From NCBI GenBank assembly GCA_005240015.1, contig SBBV01000198.1, positions 1 to 5,029 on the forward strand: 5,029 nt of DNA. Reading direction: 5' to 3'. The stretch comes from Candidatus Odyssella thessalonicensis. GTDB taxonomy: Bacteria; Pseudomonadota; Alphaproteobacteria; Bin65. Below are positions 1 to 5,029 of the stretch, in pieces; position 1 is the first letter of the stretch; the number at the start of each line of letters is the position of its first letter. The notes below the pieces were generated by a model. It saw only the letters and a list, made by a program, of their open reading frames with translations, had not been told where the DNA came from and did no database searches. The translations under genes and the position numbers were made by a program.

Positions 1-10
1 GCCCAAGCCC

Positions 11-28
11 TTATCCACTTTGTCCACA
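11..28 (+). other. Two abutting DnaA-box-like 9-mers
   Basis: TTATCCACT (11-19) is followed directly by TTGTCCACA (20-28). Each differs by one base from the DnaA-box consensus TTATCCACA, and they lie head to tail without a gap. They sit about 90 bases upstream of mtnP. One such 9-mer is common by chance; an abutting pair is less so, but two sites alone do not make an origin and no AT-rich unwinding region is visible nearby. They could be the edge of a cluster lying left of the window, a DnaA titration or regulatory site, or chance. Confidence 0.3.
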
Positions 29-47
29 AGCAGCCCCCGCTGCGCTA

Positions 48-76
48 TCGTCAAAAACGCCGCTGCCTGCGATAAG
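48..76 (+). promoter_or_regulatory. Weak sigma-70-like promoter candidate upstream of mtnP
   Basis: TCGTCA at 48-53 (4 of 6 matches to TTGACA) and GATAAG at 71-76 (4 of 6 to TATAAT) are separated by 17 bases. Transcription would begin near 83 and give a leader of about 38 bases before the mtnP ATG. The match is weak, and alphaproteobacterial promoters are often degenerate. If this is the real promoter, the short ORF starting at 80 would not be in the transcript. Confidence 0.2.
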
Positions 77-79
77 CAC

Positions 80-124
80 ATGCCTCGCCTGCGACCTACC
101 ATTTTCTTTCGCACCGCAACATGA
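80..124 (+). CDS. Possible 14-codon upstream ORF overlapping the mtnP start
   Basis: ATG at 80 opens a frame encoding MPRLRPTIFFRTAT and ending in TGA at 122-124. The stop shares bases with the mtnP ATG at 121, forming an ATGA junction. mtnP itself has no recognisable Shine-Dalgarno sequence, so translational coupling from this short frame would offer a way to initiate it. The uORF has only a poor purine stretch (GATAAG) before its ATG. No homology is recognised in so short a peptide, and chance occurrence is quite possible. Confidence 0.2.
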   Translation: MPRLRPTIFFRTAT

Positions 125-1008
125 ACGAGACCATGACCCCGCCCGTCATCGGCGTGATCGGCGGCAGCGGCATCTATGAGATCGACGGCCTCGAGAAGCG
201 CCGCTGGGTGACCCAGGCCTCGAGCTTCGGCGAGCCGTCGGATCAGCTGCTCATCGGCGAACTCGCCGGCATCAAGATGGTGTTCCTGCCGCGCCACGGC
301 CGCGGCCACCGGCTCTCGCCGTCCGAGATCAACTATCGCGCCAACATCGACGCCATGAAGCGGGCCGGCGTCACCGAGATCCTCTCGATCAGCGCCTGCG
401 GCTCGTTCAAGGAGGAGCTCCCGCCCGGCCACTTCGTCATCGCCGACCAGTTCATCGACCGCACCTTCGCGCGCGCCAAGAGCTTTTTCGGCACCGGCTG
501 CGTGGCCCACGTCTCGATGGCGCATCCGGTCTGCGGCCGGCTCGGCGACGCGCTCGAGATCGCGGCCAACGAGGCCGGCATCGCGGTGGCCCGCGGCGGC
601 ACCTATCTCTGCATGGAAGGGCCGCAATTCTCGACCTTGGCCGAGTCGGAGCTCTACCGCTCCTGGGGCTGCGACGTGATCGGCATGACCAACATGCCCG
701 AGGCCAAGTTGGCGCGCGAAGCCGAGCTTTGCTACGCGACCGTCGCGATGGTCACCGACTACGATTGCTGGCACCCCGACCACGATCACGTCACCGTCGA
801 GGCGGTGATCAAGGTGCTGCTCGACAACGCCGCCAAGGGCCGCGCGCTGGTGAAGACCGCAACGCCGCATCTCTCGCACCGGCAAGGCGTCTGCGACCGC
901 GGCTGCCACCGCGCGCTCGACCACGCAATCATCACCGCCGCCGACGCGCGCGATCCCGCGGTGATGCGCAAATTGGACGCGGTTGCGGGCCGGGTGCTGA
1001 AGCGGTAG
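121..1008 (+). CDS. mtnP: S-methyl-5'-thioadenosine phosphorylase
   Basis: This 295-residue cytoplasmic enzyme of the purine nucleoside phosphorylase/MTAP family cleaves 5'-methylthioadenosine with phosphate to adenine and 5-methylthioribose 1-phosphate, recycling the by-product of polyamine and related SAM-dependent pathways. The phosphate-binding loop GGSGIY is at residues 14-19. The family signature PRHGRGHRLSP is at 57-67, followed by NYRAN. The ribose/purine segment MEGPQFST is at 165-172, and GMTNMPEAKLA starts at 188. TDYD at 212-215 supplies the two aspartates (213, 215) that specify a 6-aminopurine as in human MTAP, and argues against a guanosine/inosine phosphorylase. Length is normal for the family. 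The start at 121 is the first in-frame ATG; Met5 at 133 is an alternative and neither has a clear ribosome binding site. The next gene follows after 156 bases in the same direction. The adenine-salvage partner apt is not in the window. Confidence 0.95.
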   Translation: MNETMTPPVIGVIGGSGIYEIDGLEKRRWVTQASSFGEPSDQLLIGELAGIKMVFLPRHGRGHRLSPSEINYRANIDAMKRAGVTEILSISACGSFKEELPPGHFVIADQFIDRTFARAKSFFGTGCVAHVSMAHPVCGRLGDALEIAANEAGIAVARGGTYLCMEGPQFSTLAESELYRSWGCDVIGMTNMPEAKLAREAELCYATVAMVTDYDCWHPDHDHVTVEAVIKVLLDNAAKGRALVKTATPHLSHRQGVCDRGCHRALDHAIITAADARDPAVMRKLDAVAGRVLKR

Positions 1009-1035
1009 TCACCTCGCGGCGGCGGCGCCAGAAGG

Positions 1036-1118
1036 CAGGGAGGCGGGCAGCCGGGGAGGCAAGGTTTTGGCGCGCCTTGCGCGCCAATTCTTCTTCTCCC
1101 CGTCTCCCCGCCTCCCTG
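1036..1118. repeat. Nested imperfect inverted repeat between mtnP and the aldolase gene
   Basis: CAGGGAGGCGGG (1036-1047) is exactly complementary to CCCGCCTCCCTG (1107-1118). The stem continues with small mismatches through 1049-1058 paired with 1096-1105. Inside is a second hairpin with arms TTGGCGCG (1067-1074) and CGCGCCAA (1080-1087) and a 5-base loop; GCAAGG (1059-1064) with CCTTGC (1075-1080) is a competing pairing. The structure begins 27 bases after the mtnP stop and ends 46 bases before the next start. It has no good T-run, so it is not a textbook intrinsic terminator. It could protect or end the mtnP transcript, structure the aldolase leader, or be a dispersed chromosomal repeat. 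Confidence 0.55.
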
Positions 1119-1150
1119 TTCCCTTTGCGGCGCGTCCGCCCGTACGGCGC

Positions 1151-1156
1151 AGGAGG
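1151..1156 (+). promoter_or_regulatory. Strong Shine-Dalgarno site deciding the aldolase start
   Basis: A perfect AGGAGG lies 8 bases before the ATG at 1165. It fixes that codon as the start and contrasts with mtnP, which has no visible site. Confidence 0.85.
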
Positions 1157-1164
1157 TTCAGGCG

Positions 1165-3219
1165 ATGCAATCACGCTGGTCGGACGCGGACGCGAAGGCG
1201 GCGATCGAGACGTATGCCGCGCAGGGGCACGGCGCCGACATGGCGCTGCGCGTCTACACCACGCGGCTGCTCGGCGGCGATCCGGCGCTGGTGCTGCATG
1301 GCGGCGGCAACACCTCGGTCAAGACCGCGGCGCGCGACATCTTCGGCGACGAGATCGACGTGCTGTGCGTCAAGGGCAGCGGCTGGGACATGGCCAAGAT
1401 CGAGCCGCCCGGCCTGCCGGCCGTCCGGCTCGAGCCGATCAAGCGGCTCTACCAGCTCGAGAAGCTCTCGGACGAGGACATGGTCAACGTCCAGCGCTTG
1501 AACCTGCTCGACAGCGCCGCACCCAATCCCTCGGTCGAGACGCTGTTCCACGCGTTCCTGCCGCACAAATTCGTCGACCACACGCACGCCAACGCCGTCG
1601 TGGCGCTCACCGACCAGCCCGACGGCGAAGCGCTCGCGCGCGAAGTCTATGACGGGCGCTGCGTGATCCTGCCCTACATCATGCCCGGCTTCGCGCTCGC
1701 CAAGGCGATGAAGACCGCGTTCGACCAGCATCCCAAGGTCGAAGGCATCGTGCTGCTGAAGCACGGCATCTTCTCGATGGGCGAGAGCGCGCGCGAGGCC
1801 TACGAGCGCATGATCGCGCTCGTCACCCTGGCCGAGCAGCGCCTTGCCAGGAACCGGCGCAATGTGTTCGTGCCGGCGAAGCTGCCGGCGGCGCTCGCGC
1901 CGCCGGCCGAGGTGGCGCCGATCCTGCGCGGCCTCGCGGCCGAGCCGCTCGATGCGCGCGACGGCGTCTTCCGCCGCATGGTGCTCGCGTTCAGGAGCTC
2001 GCCGGCGATCCTCAATTTCGTCAACGGCGAGGAGCTCGCACGCTACAGCCAGGCGGGCACCGTGACGCCCGACCACGTGATCCGCACCAAGCCGAAGCCG
2101 CTGATCGTGCCGGCGCCCGAAGGCGGCAGGCTCGATGCGTTCAAGGCGGCGGCCAAGGCGATGCTCGAAGCTTATGCGCGCGATTACCGTGCCTATTACG
2201 AGCGCAACAACACGCGCTTCGGCGGCAAGAAGAAGCCGCTCGATCCGATCCCACGCCTCGTTCTGGTGCCGGGCCTCGGCCTGTTCGCGATGGGCGCTTC
2301 GGCCAAGGATGCCGCCGTCGCCGGCGATCTCGCCGAGTGCATGGTGGATGTGGTCACCGCGGCCGAGGCGATCGGCAGGTTCCAACCGGTCGGCGAGGCC
2401 GATCTCTTCGACGTCGAATACTGGTCGCTCGAGCAGGCGAAGCTCGGCAAGGGCACCGAGAAGCCGCTCCAGCGCCAGGTCGCCGTCATCACCGGCGGCG
2501 GCTCGGGCATCGGCGCGGCCACCGCCGCCGCGTTCGCGCGCGAAGGCGCCGAAGTCGCCGTGCTCGACCGCGACGAGGCCGCGGCCAAGGCCGTCGCCGC
2601 CAGGATCGGCGGTTTCTCCGCCGCGTGCGACGTCACCGACGCGGGCTCGGTGCGCCGCGCCTTCGATGCGGTGGCGCTGCGCTTCGGCGGCGTCGACATC
2701 GCCGTGTCGAACGCCGGCGCCGCCTGGCAGGGCCGCATCGGCGACGTCGACGAGAAGGTGCTGCGCCGGAGCTTCGAGCTCAATTTCTTCGGCCATCAGA
2801 ACGTGGCGCAGAACGCGGTTCGCCTCATGCGCGCGCAGGGCACCGGCGGCTGCCTGCTGTTCAACGTCAGCAAGCAGGCGGTGAACCCGGGCAAGGACTT
2901 CGGCCCCTACGGCCTGCCCAAGGCCGCGCTGCTGTTCCTGCTGCGCCAGTACGCGCTCGACCACGGCGCCGAGGGCATCCGCTCCAACGGCGTCAACGCC
3001 GACCGCGTGCGCACGGGCCTGTTGACCGACGAGATGGTGAAGTCGCGCTCGGCCGCGCGCGGCGTCTCCGAGCACGACTACATGGCCGGCAATCTCCTGA
3101 AGCGCGAAGTGAAGGCCGACGACGTGGCGCAGGCCTTCGTTTCGCTCGCGCTCGCCAACAAGACCACCGGCGCCGTGCTCACCGTCGACGGCGGCAACAT
3201 CGAAGCGGCGCTGAGGTAG
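1165..3219 (+). CDS. Bifunctional class II aldolase/short-chain dehydrogenase (RhaE-RhaW type fusion)
   Basis: This 684-residue cytoplasmic fusion has the normal length for rhamnulose-1-phosphate aldolase/lactaldehyde dehydrogenase proteins such as B. subtilis YuxG. The family cleaves a ketose 1-phosphate to dihydroxyacetone phosphate plus an aldehyde, then converts the aldehyde with NAD(H). The aldolase half (about 20-420) has HGGGNTS at 45-51, the candidate catalytic acid Glu125 in NPSVE, and metal ligands His139 and His141 (HTH) and His200 (LLKHG). The dehydrogenase half (about 436-684) has the Rossmann loop TGGGSGIG at 443-450, Asp468 ending strand 2 (favouring NAD over NADP), NAG at 516-518, Asn540, Ser569, Tyr582 and Lys586, so the SDR tetrad is complete. 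The usual PG motif after the active site is replaced by NADRVRTGLL, which I associate with this fusion family. No other rhamnose genes are present and mtnP lies just upstream, so the true substrate is open: rhamnulose 1-phosphate or another deoxyketose 1-phosphate. Confidence 0.9.
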   Translation: MQSRWSDADAKAAIETYAAQGHGADMALRVYTTRLLGGDPALVLHGGGNTSVKTAARDIFGDEIDVLCVKGSGWDMAKIEPPGLPAVRLEPIKRLYQLEKLSDEDMVNVQRLNLLDSAAPNPSVETLFHAFLPHKFVDHTHANAVVALTDQPDGEALAREVYDGRCVILPYIMPGFALAKAMKTAFDQHPKVEGIVLLKHGIFSMGESAREAYERMIALVTLAEQRLARNRRNVFVPAKLPAALAPPAEVAPILRGLAAEPLDARDGVFRRMVLAFRSSPAILNFVNGEELARYSQAGTVTPDHVIRTKPKPLIVPAPEGGRLDAFKAAAKAMLEAYARDYRAYYERNNTRFGGKKKPLDPIPRLVLVPGLGLFAMGASAKDAAVAGDLAECMVDVVTAAEAIGRFQPVGEADLFDVEYWSLEQAKLGKGTEKPLQRQVAVITGGGSGIGAATAAAFAREGAEVAVLDRDEAAAKAVAARIGGFSAACDVTDAGSVRRAFDAVALRFGGVDIAVSNAGAAWQGRIGDVDEKVLRRSFELNFFGHQNVAQNAVRLMRAQGTGGCLLFNVSKQAVNPGKDFGPYGLPKAALLFLLRQYALDHGAEGIRSNGVNADRVRTGLLTDEMVKSRSAARGVSEHDYMAGNLLKREVKADDVAQAFVSLALANKTTGAVLTVDGGNIEAALR

Positions 3220-3233
3220 CGAGCAGTTGCTAC

Positions 3234-3323
3234 CCGTCATCCTGAGCGAAGCGAAGGATCTAGCTCCCACTGCCACCAGTCTTCGCACGGAAGCTAGGAC
3301 CTTCGCTTCGCTCAGGATGACGG
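3234..3323. repeat. Long hairpin: dispersed TCATCCTGAGCGAAGCGAAG-type palindrome
   Basis: The 24-base arm at 3234-3257 (CCGTCATCCTGAGCG, then AAGCGAAGG) is perfectly complementary to 3300-3323. After two mismatches the stem continues with CTAGCT (3260-3265) against AGCTAG (3292-3297), leaving a loop of roughly 20-25 bases. This core is a widespread dispersed repeat in many bacterial genomes; translated by mistake it yields peptides such as VILSEAKDL and FASLRMT, both seen here. The hairpin starts 14 bases after the aldolase stop and ends 3 bases before the stop codon of the convergent acetyltransferase gene, filling nearly all of the 107-base gap. It has no T-tract. A role in ending or stabilising both converging transcripts is plausible but inferred. 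Confidence 0.85.
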
Positions 3324-3326
3324 TTA

Positions 3327-3890
3327 TCAGATCTTCCGTCGCACGATCGGTCGAATCGGCGAGCGGCGGGCGACCTCCGCGAAACCCTGGTCGAGAAACG
3401 CGGGCAGCAGGCCGACGAAGAGCTCTCCCGACATCATCTTGCGCCGGGGATCGAACGGATAGGCCTCGACGGCCGGCGCGCCGGACTTGGCGGCGTACTC
3501 CACGGCGCCCTCGATCAGCGCGCGCATGAGGCCGCGCCGGCGATGCTCCCGCGCCACGATGAAGCAGTTGATCGACCACACCGGCGCGGCATCGACCGGC
3601 GCCAGCACGCGCGAGCGCGCGAGGCGCGGGAGGTCGCTCCGCGGGGCCACGCCGCACCAGCCGACCGGCTCGCGCCCGCGATAGGCGACGATGCCGGCGG
3701 GCATGCCCTTCTCCACCAAATGCCGGAAGAATGCGCGATTGCCGGCGCCCCATCCGGCGCGGAACTCGCGGCGCGGCCGGCGCCAGAACGCACACCAGCA
3801 GCCGCGCGCGTCGCCGCAGCCCTGAAACACTCGCGCCGCATCCGCCCAGCGCGCCGGCGCGAGCGGCCGGCAGACGATCTTGTCGCTCAT
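3327..3890 (-). CDS. GNAT family N-acetyltransferase
   Basis: This 187-residue protein reads MSDKIVCRPL at its start and resembles a family of GNAT acetyltransferases that transfer an acetyl group from acetyl-CoA to an amine; the substrate is unknown. The family-like N-terminal CWCAFW lies at 31-36, with GIVAYRGREPVGWCGVAPR at 66-84. The core strand SINCFIVA (106-113) leads into the acetyl-CoA pyrophosphate loop HRRRGLM (116-122) and the following helix. The C-terminal GFAEVARRSPIRPIVRR (169-185) is also typical of the group. The frame is open for a further 75 codons upstream, but that extension is arginine-rich out-of-frame azlD and is not credible. The chosen ATG overlaps the azlD stop in an ATGA junction, which indicates translational coupling. 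It is the last gene of the azlC-azlD operon and ends at the hairpin. Confidence 0.85.
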   Translation of the reverse strand: MSDKIVCRPLAPARWADAARVFQGCGDARGCWCAFWRRPRREFRAGWGAGNRAFFRHLVEKGMPAGIVAYRGREPVGWCGVAPRSDLPRLARSRVLAPVDAAPVWSINCFIVAREHRRRGLMRALIEGAVEYAAKSGAPAVEAYPFDPRRKMMSGELFVGLLPAFLDQGFAEVARRSPIRPIVRRKI

Positions 3891-4192
3891 AAGCCGATAC
3901 TCCTCAGGGCGGCCACCGCGCCGATGCCCGCGATCATGCCGGCGAAGTCCCCGCCGAAAAAGCGCGCCACCAGGAAGGCGACCGCGACGCCGGCGATTTC
4001 GACCGGGCCGGCGCTCGCCAGAGTGCGCGCGAGGATCGCAGCGACGAGTGCGCTCGGCATCGCCGCGAGCCAGCCTTCGACGCGCGGCGTCATGCGCACG
4101 AAGCCCATCGCCCAATAGCCGCCGGCGCGGCAGGCATAGGAGGCGAGCGCCATGCCGGCGATCGCGATCCAGATCTCAGGATTTCCGGCCAT
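3887..4192 (-). CDS. azlD: AzlD family branched-chain amino acid transport subunit
   Basis: This small hydrophobic inner-membrane protein of 101 residues has the usual length for AzlD, the partner of AzlC in two-component amino acid exporters (LIV-E type). Three to four membrane segments are visible, roughly at 6-20, 41-60, 64-79 and 83-98. Family-like features are the N-terminal SYACRAGGYW (18-27), the short loop RMTPRVEGWLAAMPSA (33-48) and the C-terminal glycine/alanine-rich helix. The start is placed at the Met of MAGNPEIWIAI, which overlaps the end of azlC by 17 bases. A start 19 codons upstream is possible but adds only a low-complexity Ala/Ser stretch read from azlC sequence. The downstream acetyltransferase overlaps by 4 bases. 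Confidence 0.85.
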   Translation of the reverse strand: MAGNPEIWIAIAGMALASYACRAGGYWAMGFVRMTPRVEGWLAAMPSALVAAILARTLASAGPVEIAGVAVAFLVARFFGGDFAGMIAGIGAVAALRSIGL

Positions 4193-4889
4193 GCGCGAAC
4201 ACTCCGACGAGGCTGCCGAGCAGGCCGCCGATGACGAGGCTCCAGGCACCCGGGATCCAGCGCTCGGCCACGAGCGCGGCGCCGGCGCCCACCACGATCG
4301 GGCCGAGATCGCTGCGCTTCTTCCACATGCCGGCGGCCATCGCCGCGAAGAACGCCGGGAAGATGAAATCGAGGCCCCAGGCTTCCGGCGCGCCGATGCG
4401 GTTGCCGAGAATGTGCCCCGCCGCCGTGCCGGCGACCCAGGGCAGATATTGCGCGGCGCCGGTGCCGAACAGGAACCCGCCGTCGACCGGCTCGCCCTGC
4501 CAGCGCTTCAACGCCAGCGCCCAGCCGGCGTCGCTCAGCGTGAACAGCGACGCGTAGGTGCGCAGCGGCTTGCCGCGCCCGAGCCAGGGCCGCAGCGACG
4601 CGCTTTGCAGGATGTAGCGCGCGTTGACGGCGAAGGTCGTGGCCCAGACGGCGAACAGCGGGACGGGATTGGCCCAGATCTGCAGGCTCGCGACCTGCGC
4701 GCCGCCGGCATAGACGATGGCGCTCATCGTCGCGGCGACGGCGAGATCGAACCCCGCCTGCGCCGCCAATGCGCCGAAGATGAGGCCGTAGACGCCCGAA
4801 TTCGCGGCCATGGCCCCCGCCGCCGCGACGCCGCTCTTGACACCGCTCCAGGTGAACGCCGCCGATGGCATAAGCGCCTGATCGCGCAT
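4176..4889 (-). CDS. azlC: AzlC family branched-chain amino acid exporter, large subunit
   Basis: This 237-residue polytopic inner-membrane protein matches the length and pattern of AzlC, which with AzlD exports branched-chain amino acids or analogues. Family hallmarks visible are GVYGLIFGALAAQAG (32-46), the segment SAIVYAGGAQVASL (56-69), where a small residue-rich turn precedes a conserved Gln, FAVNARYILQSASLRP (86-101), and SLFTLSDAGWAL (114-125). Hydrophobic segments run approximately at 25-45, 50-70, 75-95, 148-163, 174-188 and 196-232 (the last probably two helices). Met1 at 4889 is the first in-frame start after the regulatory region; Met7 at 4871 is an alternative, and neither has a strong ribosome binding site. 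It leads an azlC-azlD-acetyltransferase operon and diverges from the gene beginning near 4982. Substrate specificity within amino acids cannot be read from sequence. Confidence 0.9.
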   Translation of the reverse strand: MRDQALMPSAAFTWSGVKSGVAAAGAMAANSGVYGLIFGALAAQAGFDLAVAATMSAIVYAGGAQVASLQIWANPVPLFAVWATTFAVNARYILQSASLRPWLGRGKPLRTYASLFTLSDAGWALALKRWQGEPVDGGFLFGTGAAQYLPWVAGTAAGHILGNRIGAPEAWGLDFIFPAFFAAMAAGMWKKRSDLGPIVVGAGAALVAERWIPGAWSLVIGGLLGSLVGVFAHGRKS

Positions 4890-4898
4890 GCTTTACTT

Positions 4899-4967
4899 AA
4901 CCGGTTCGGGGGTTATATTGACCGGATGTAAATCGGCCGCGCCGGCGAGTCAACCCCTTAATCGGTT
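4899..4967. promoter_or_regulatory. Paired inverted operator-like sites in the divergent intergenic region
   Basis: AACCGGTTCGGGGGTT (4899-4914) matches the reverse complement of AACCCCTTAATCGGTT (4952-4967) at 13 of 16 positions, giving two inverted half-elements around a centre near 4933, separated by 37 bases. The outer parts also read as a direct repeat, CTTAACCGGTT (4896-4906) and CTTAATCGGTT (4957-4967). One site lies 10 bases from the azlC start and the other just before the purine-rich stretch of the rightward gene. The placement suits one dimeric regulator controlling both directions. Many azl operons are governed by Lrp/AsnC-type regulators, but no regulator gene is seen here, so its identity is unknown. 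Confidence 0.5.
4925..4953 (-). promoter_or_regulatory. Candidate promoter for the azlC operon
   Basis: Read leftward, TTGACT (4953-4948, 5 of 6 to consensus) is followed after 17 bases by TACATC (4930-4925, 3 of 6). Transcription would start near 4918, giving a leader of about 30 bases. A better -10-like TATAAC sits at 4917-4912 but has no matching -35 at the right distance. Both lie between the inverted operator-like sites. Confidence 0.3.
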
Positions 4968-4981
4968 AGAGAGGGAAGCAG

Positions 4982-5029
4982 TTGCGCGAGAGTCCAGGCA
5001 CCGTCTATCCGTCCTACCGCGTGGCGCGC
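4982..5029 (+). CDS. Start of a rightward gene, truncated by the window end, function unknown
   Basis: TTG at 4982 opens a frame reading MRESPGTVYPSYRVAR that continues to the last base. An in-frame TAG at 4967-4969 means the gene cannot begin much further upstream, and TTG is the first candidate start; GTG at 5021 is the alternative. A purine-rich GAGAGGGAAG (4969-4978) precedes it, though only about 4 bases from the TTG, which is short. It is divergent from azlC and shares its control region. Sixteen residues are too few to name a family, and the frame could be fortuitous. Confidence 0.4.
   Translation, partial: MRESPGTVYPSYRVAR

Noticed and set aside
2337..3245. A 302-codon plus-strand ORF in another frame of the dehydrogenase half.
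   Set aside because: It is extremely arginine-rich, as expected from a shifted frame of GC-rich coding DNA, whereas the overlapping frame has a complete SDR active site.
3234..3323. Intrinsic (Rho-independent) terminator.
   Set aside because: The stem is strong but far longer than usual, and neither side is followed by a T-run, so it is listed as a repeat rather than a terminator.
3227..3529. A 100-codon plus-strand ORF beginning MLPVILSEAKDLAP.
   Set aside because: It is a translation of the palindromic repeat followed by the antisense of the acetyltransferase; VILSEAKDL and FASLRMT are typical artefact peptides of this repeat.
1171..3795. An 874-codon open frame on the minus strand, opposite the whole aldolase gene, the hairpin and part of the acetyltransferase gene.
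   Set aside because: It runs codon-for-codon opposite the aldolase frame, where a stop needs a TTA, CTA or TCA codon in the sense gene; such codons are rare in this GC-rich DNA. The product is Arg/Ala/His-rich with no recognisable domain and includes translated repeat (VILSEAK, FASLRMT).
3891..4115. A 75-codon N-terminal extension of the acetyltransferase frame.
   Set aside because: It is an arginine-rich out-of-frame reading of azlD; the ATGA junction at 3887-3890 and the family-like N-terminus support the shorter form.
4152..4931. A 259-codon plus-strand ORF opposite azlC.
   Set aside because: It is a low-information Arg/Ala/Asp/Glu-rich antisense shadow of a gene with clear AzlC motifs, and it would run through the divergent regulatory region.

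Overview
The window is a stretch of very GC-rich chromosomal DNA. It looks like an alphaproteobacterium, most likely of the Rhizobiales/Hyphomicrobiales. This rests on composition, strong G/C bias at third codon positions, and the resemblance of the S-methyl-5'-thioadenosine phosphorylase and the aldolase/dehydrogenase fusion to proteins I associate with that order. The assignment is an inference; no rRNA or other phylogenetic marker is present.

Layout, left to right. Positions 1-120 are a leader containing two abutting DnaA-box-like 9-mers, a weak promoter candidate and a possible 14-codon upstream ORF. Positions 121-1008 (+) encode MtnP, which phosphorolyses 5'-methylthioadenosine. Positions 1009-1164 hold a nested imperfect inverted repeat. 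Positions 1165-3219 (+) encode a class II aldolase fused to a short-chain dehydrogenase, of the rhamnulose-phosphate aldolase/lactaldehyde dehydrogenase (RhaE-RhaW) type. Positions 3220-3326 separate convergent genes and are almost filled by a long hairpin carrying the widespread dispersed palindrome that contains TCATCCTGAGCGAAGCGAAG. On the minus strand, in the order of transcription, come azlC (4889-4176), azlD (4192-3887) and a GNAT acetyltransferase (3890-3327); their overlapping ends indicate one operon. Positions 4890-4981 are a divergent regulatory region with a 16-bp inverted pair of operator-like sites. At 4982 a rightward gene of unknown function probably begins with TTG and runs off the window.

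How the genes may work together. MtnP plus an aldolase/dehydrogenase next door resembles the logic of the dihydroxyacetone-phosphate shunt for 5'-deoxyadenosine and methylthioadenosine salvage, but the aldolase family's established substrate is rhamnulose 1-phosphate and the two genes are 156 bp apart with a hairpin between them, so this is a hypothesis. AzlC and AzlD form a two-component exporter of branched-chain amino acids or analogues; the coupled acetyltransferase may modify a related small molecule. Most of the window is ordinary metabolic chromosome. I see no mobile element, CRISPR array, RNA gene or defence system.
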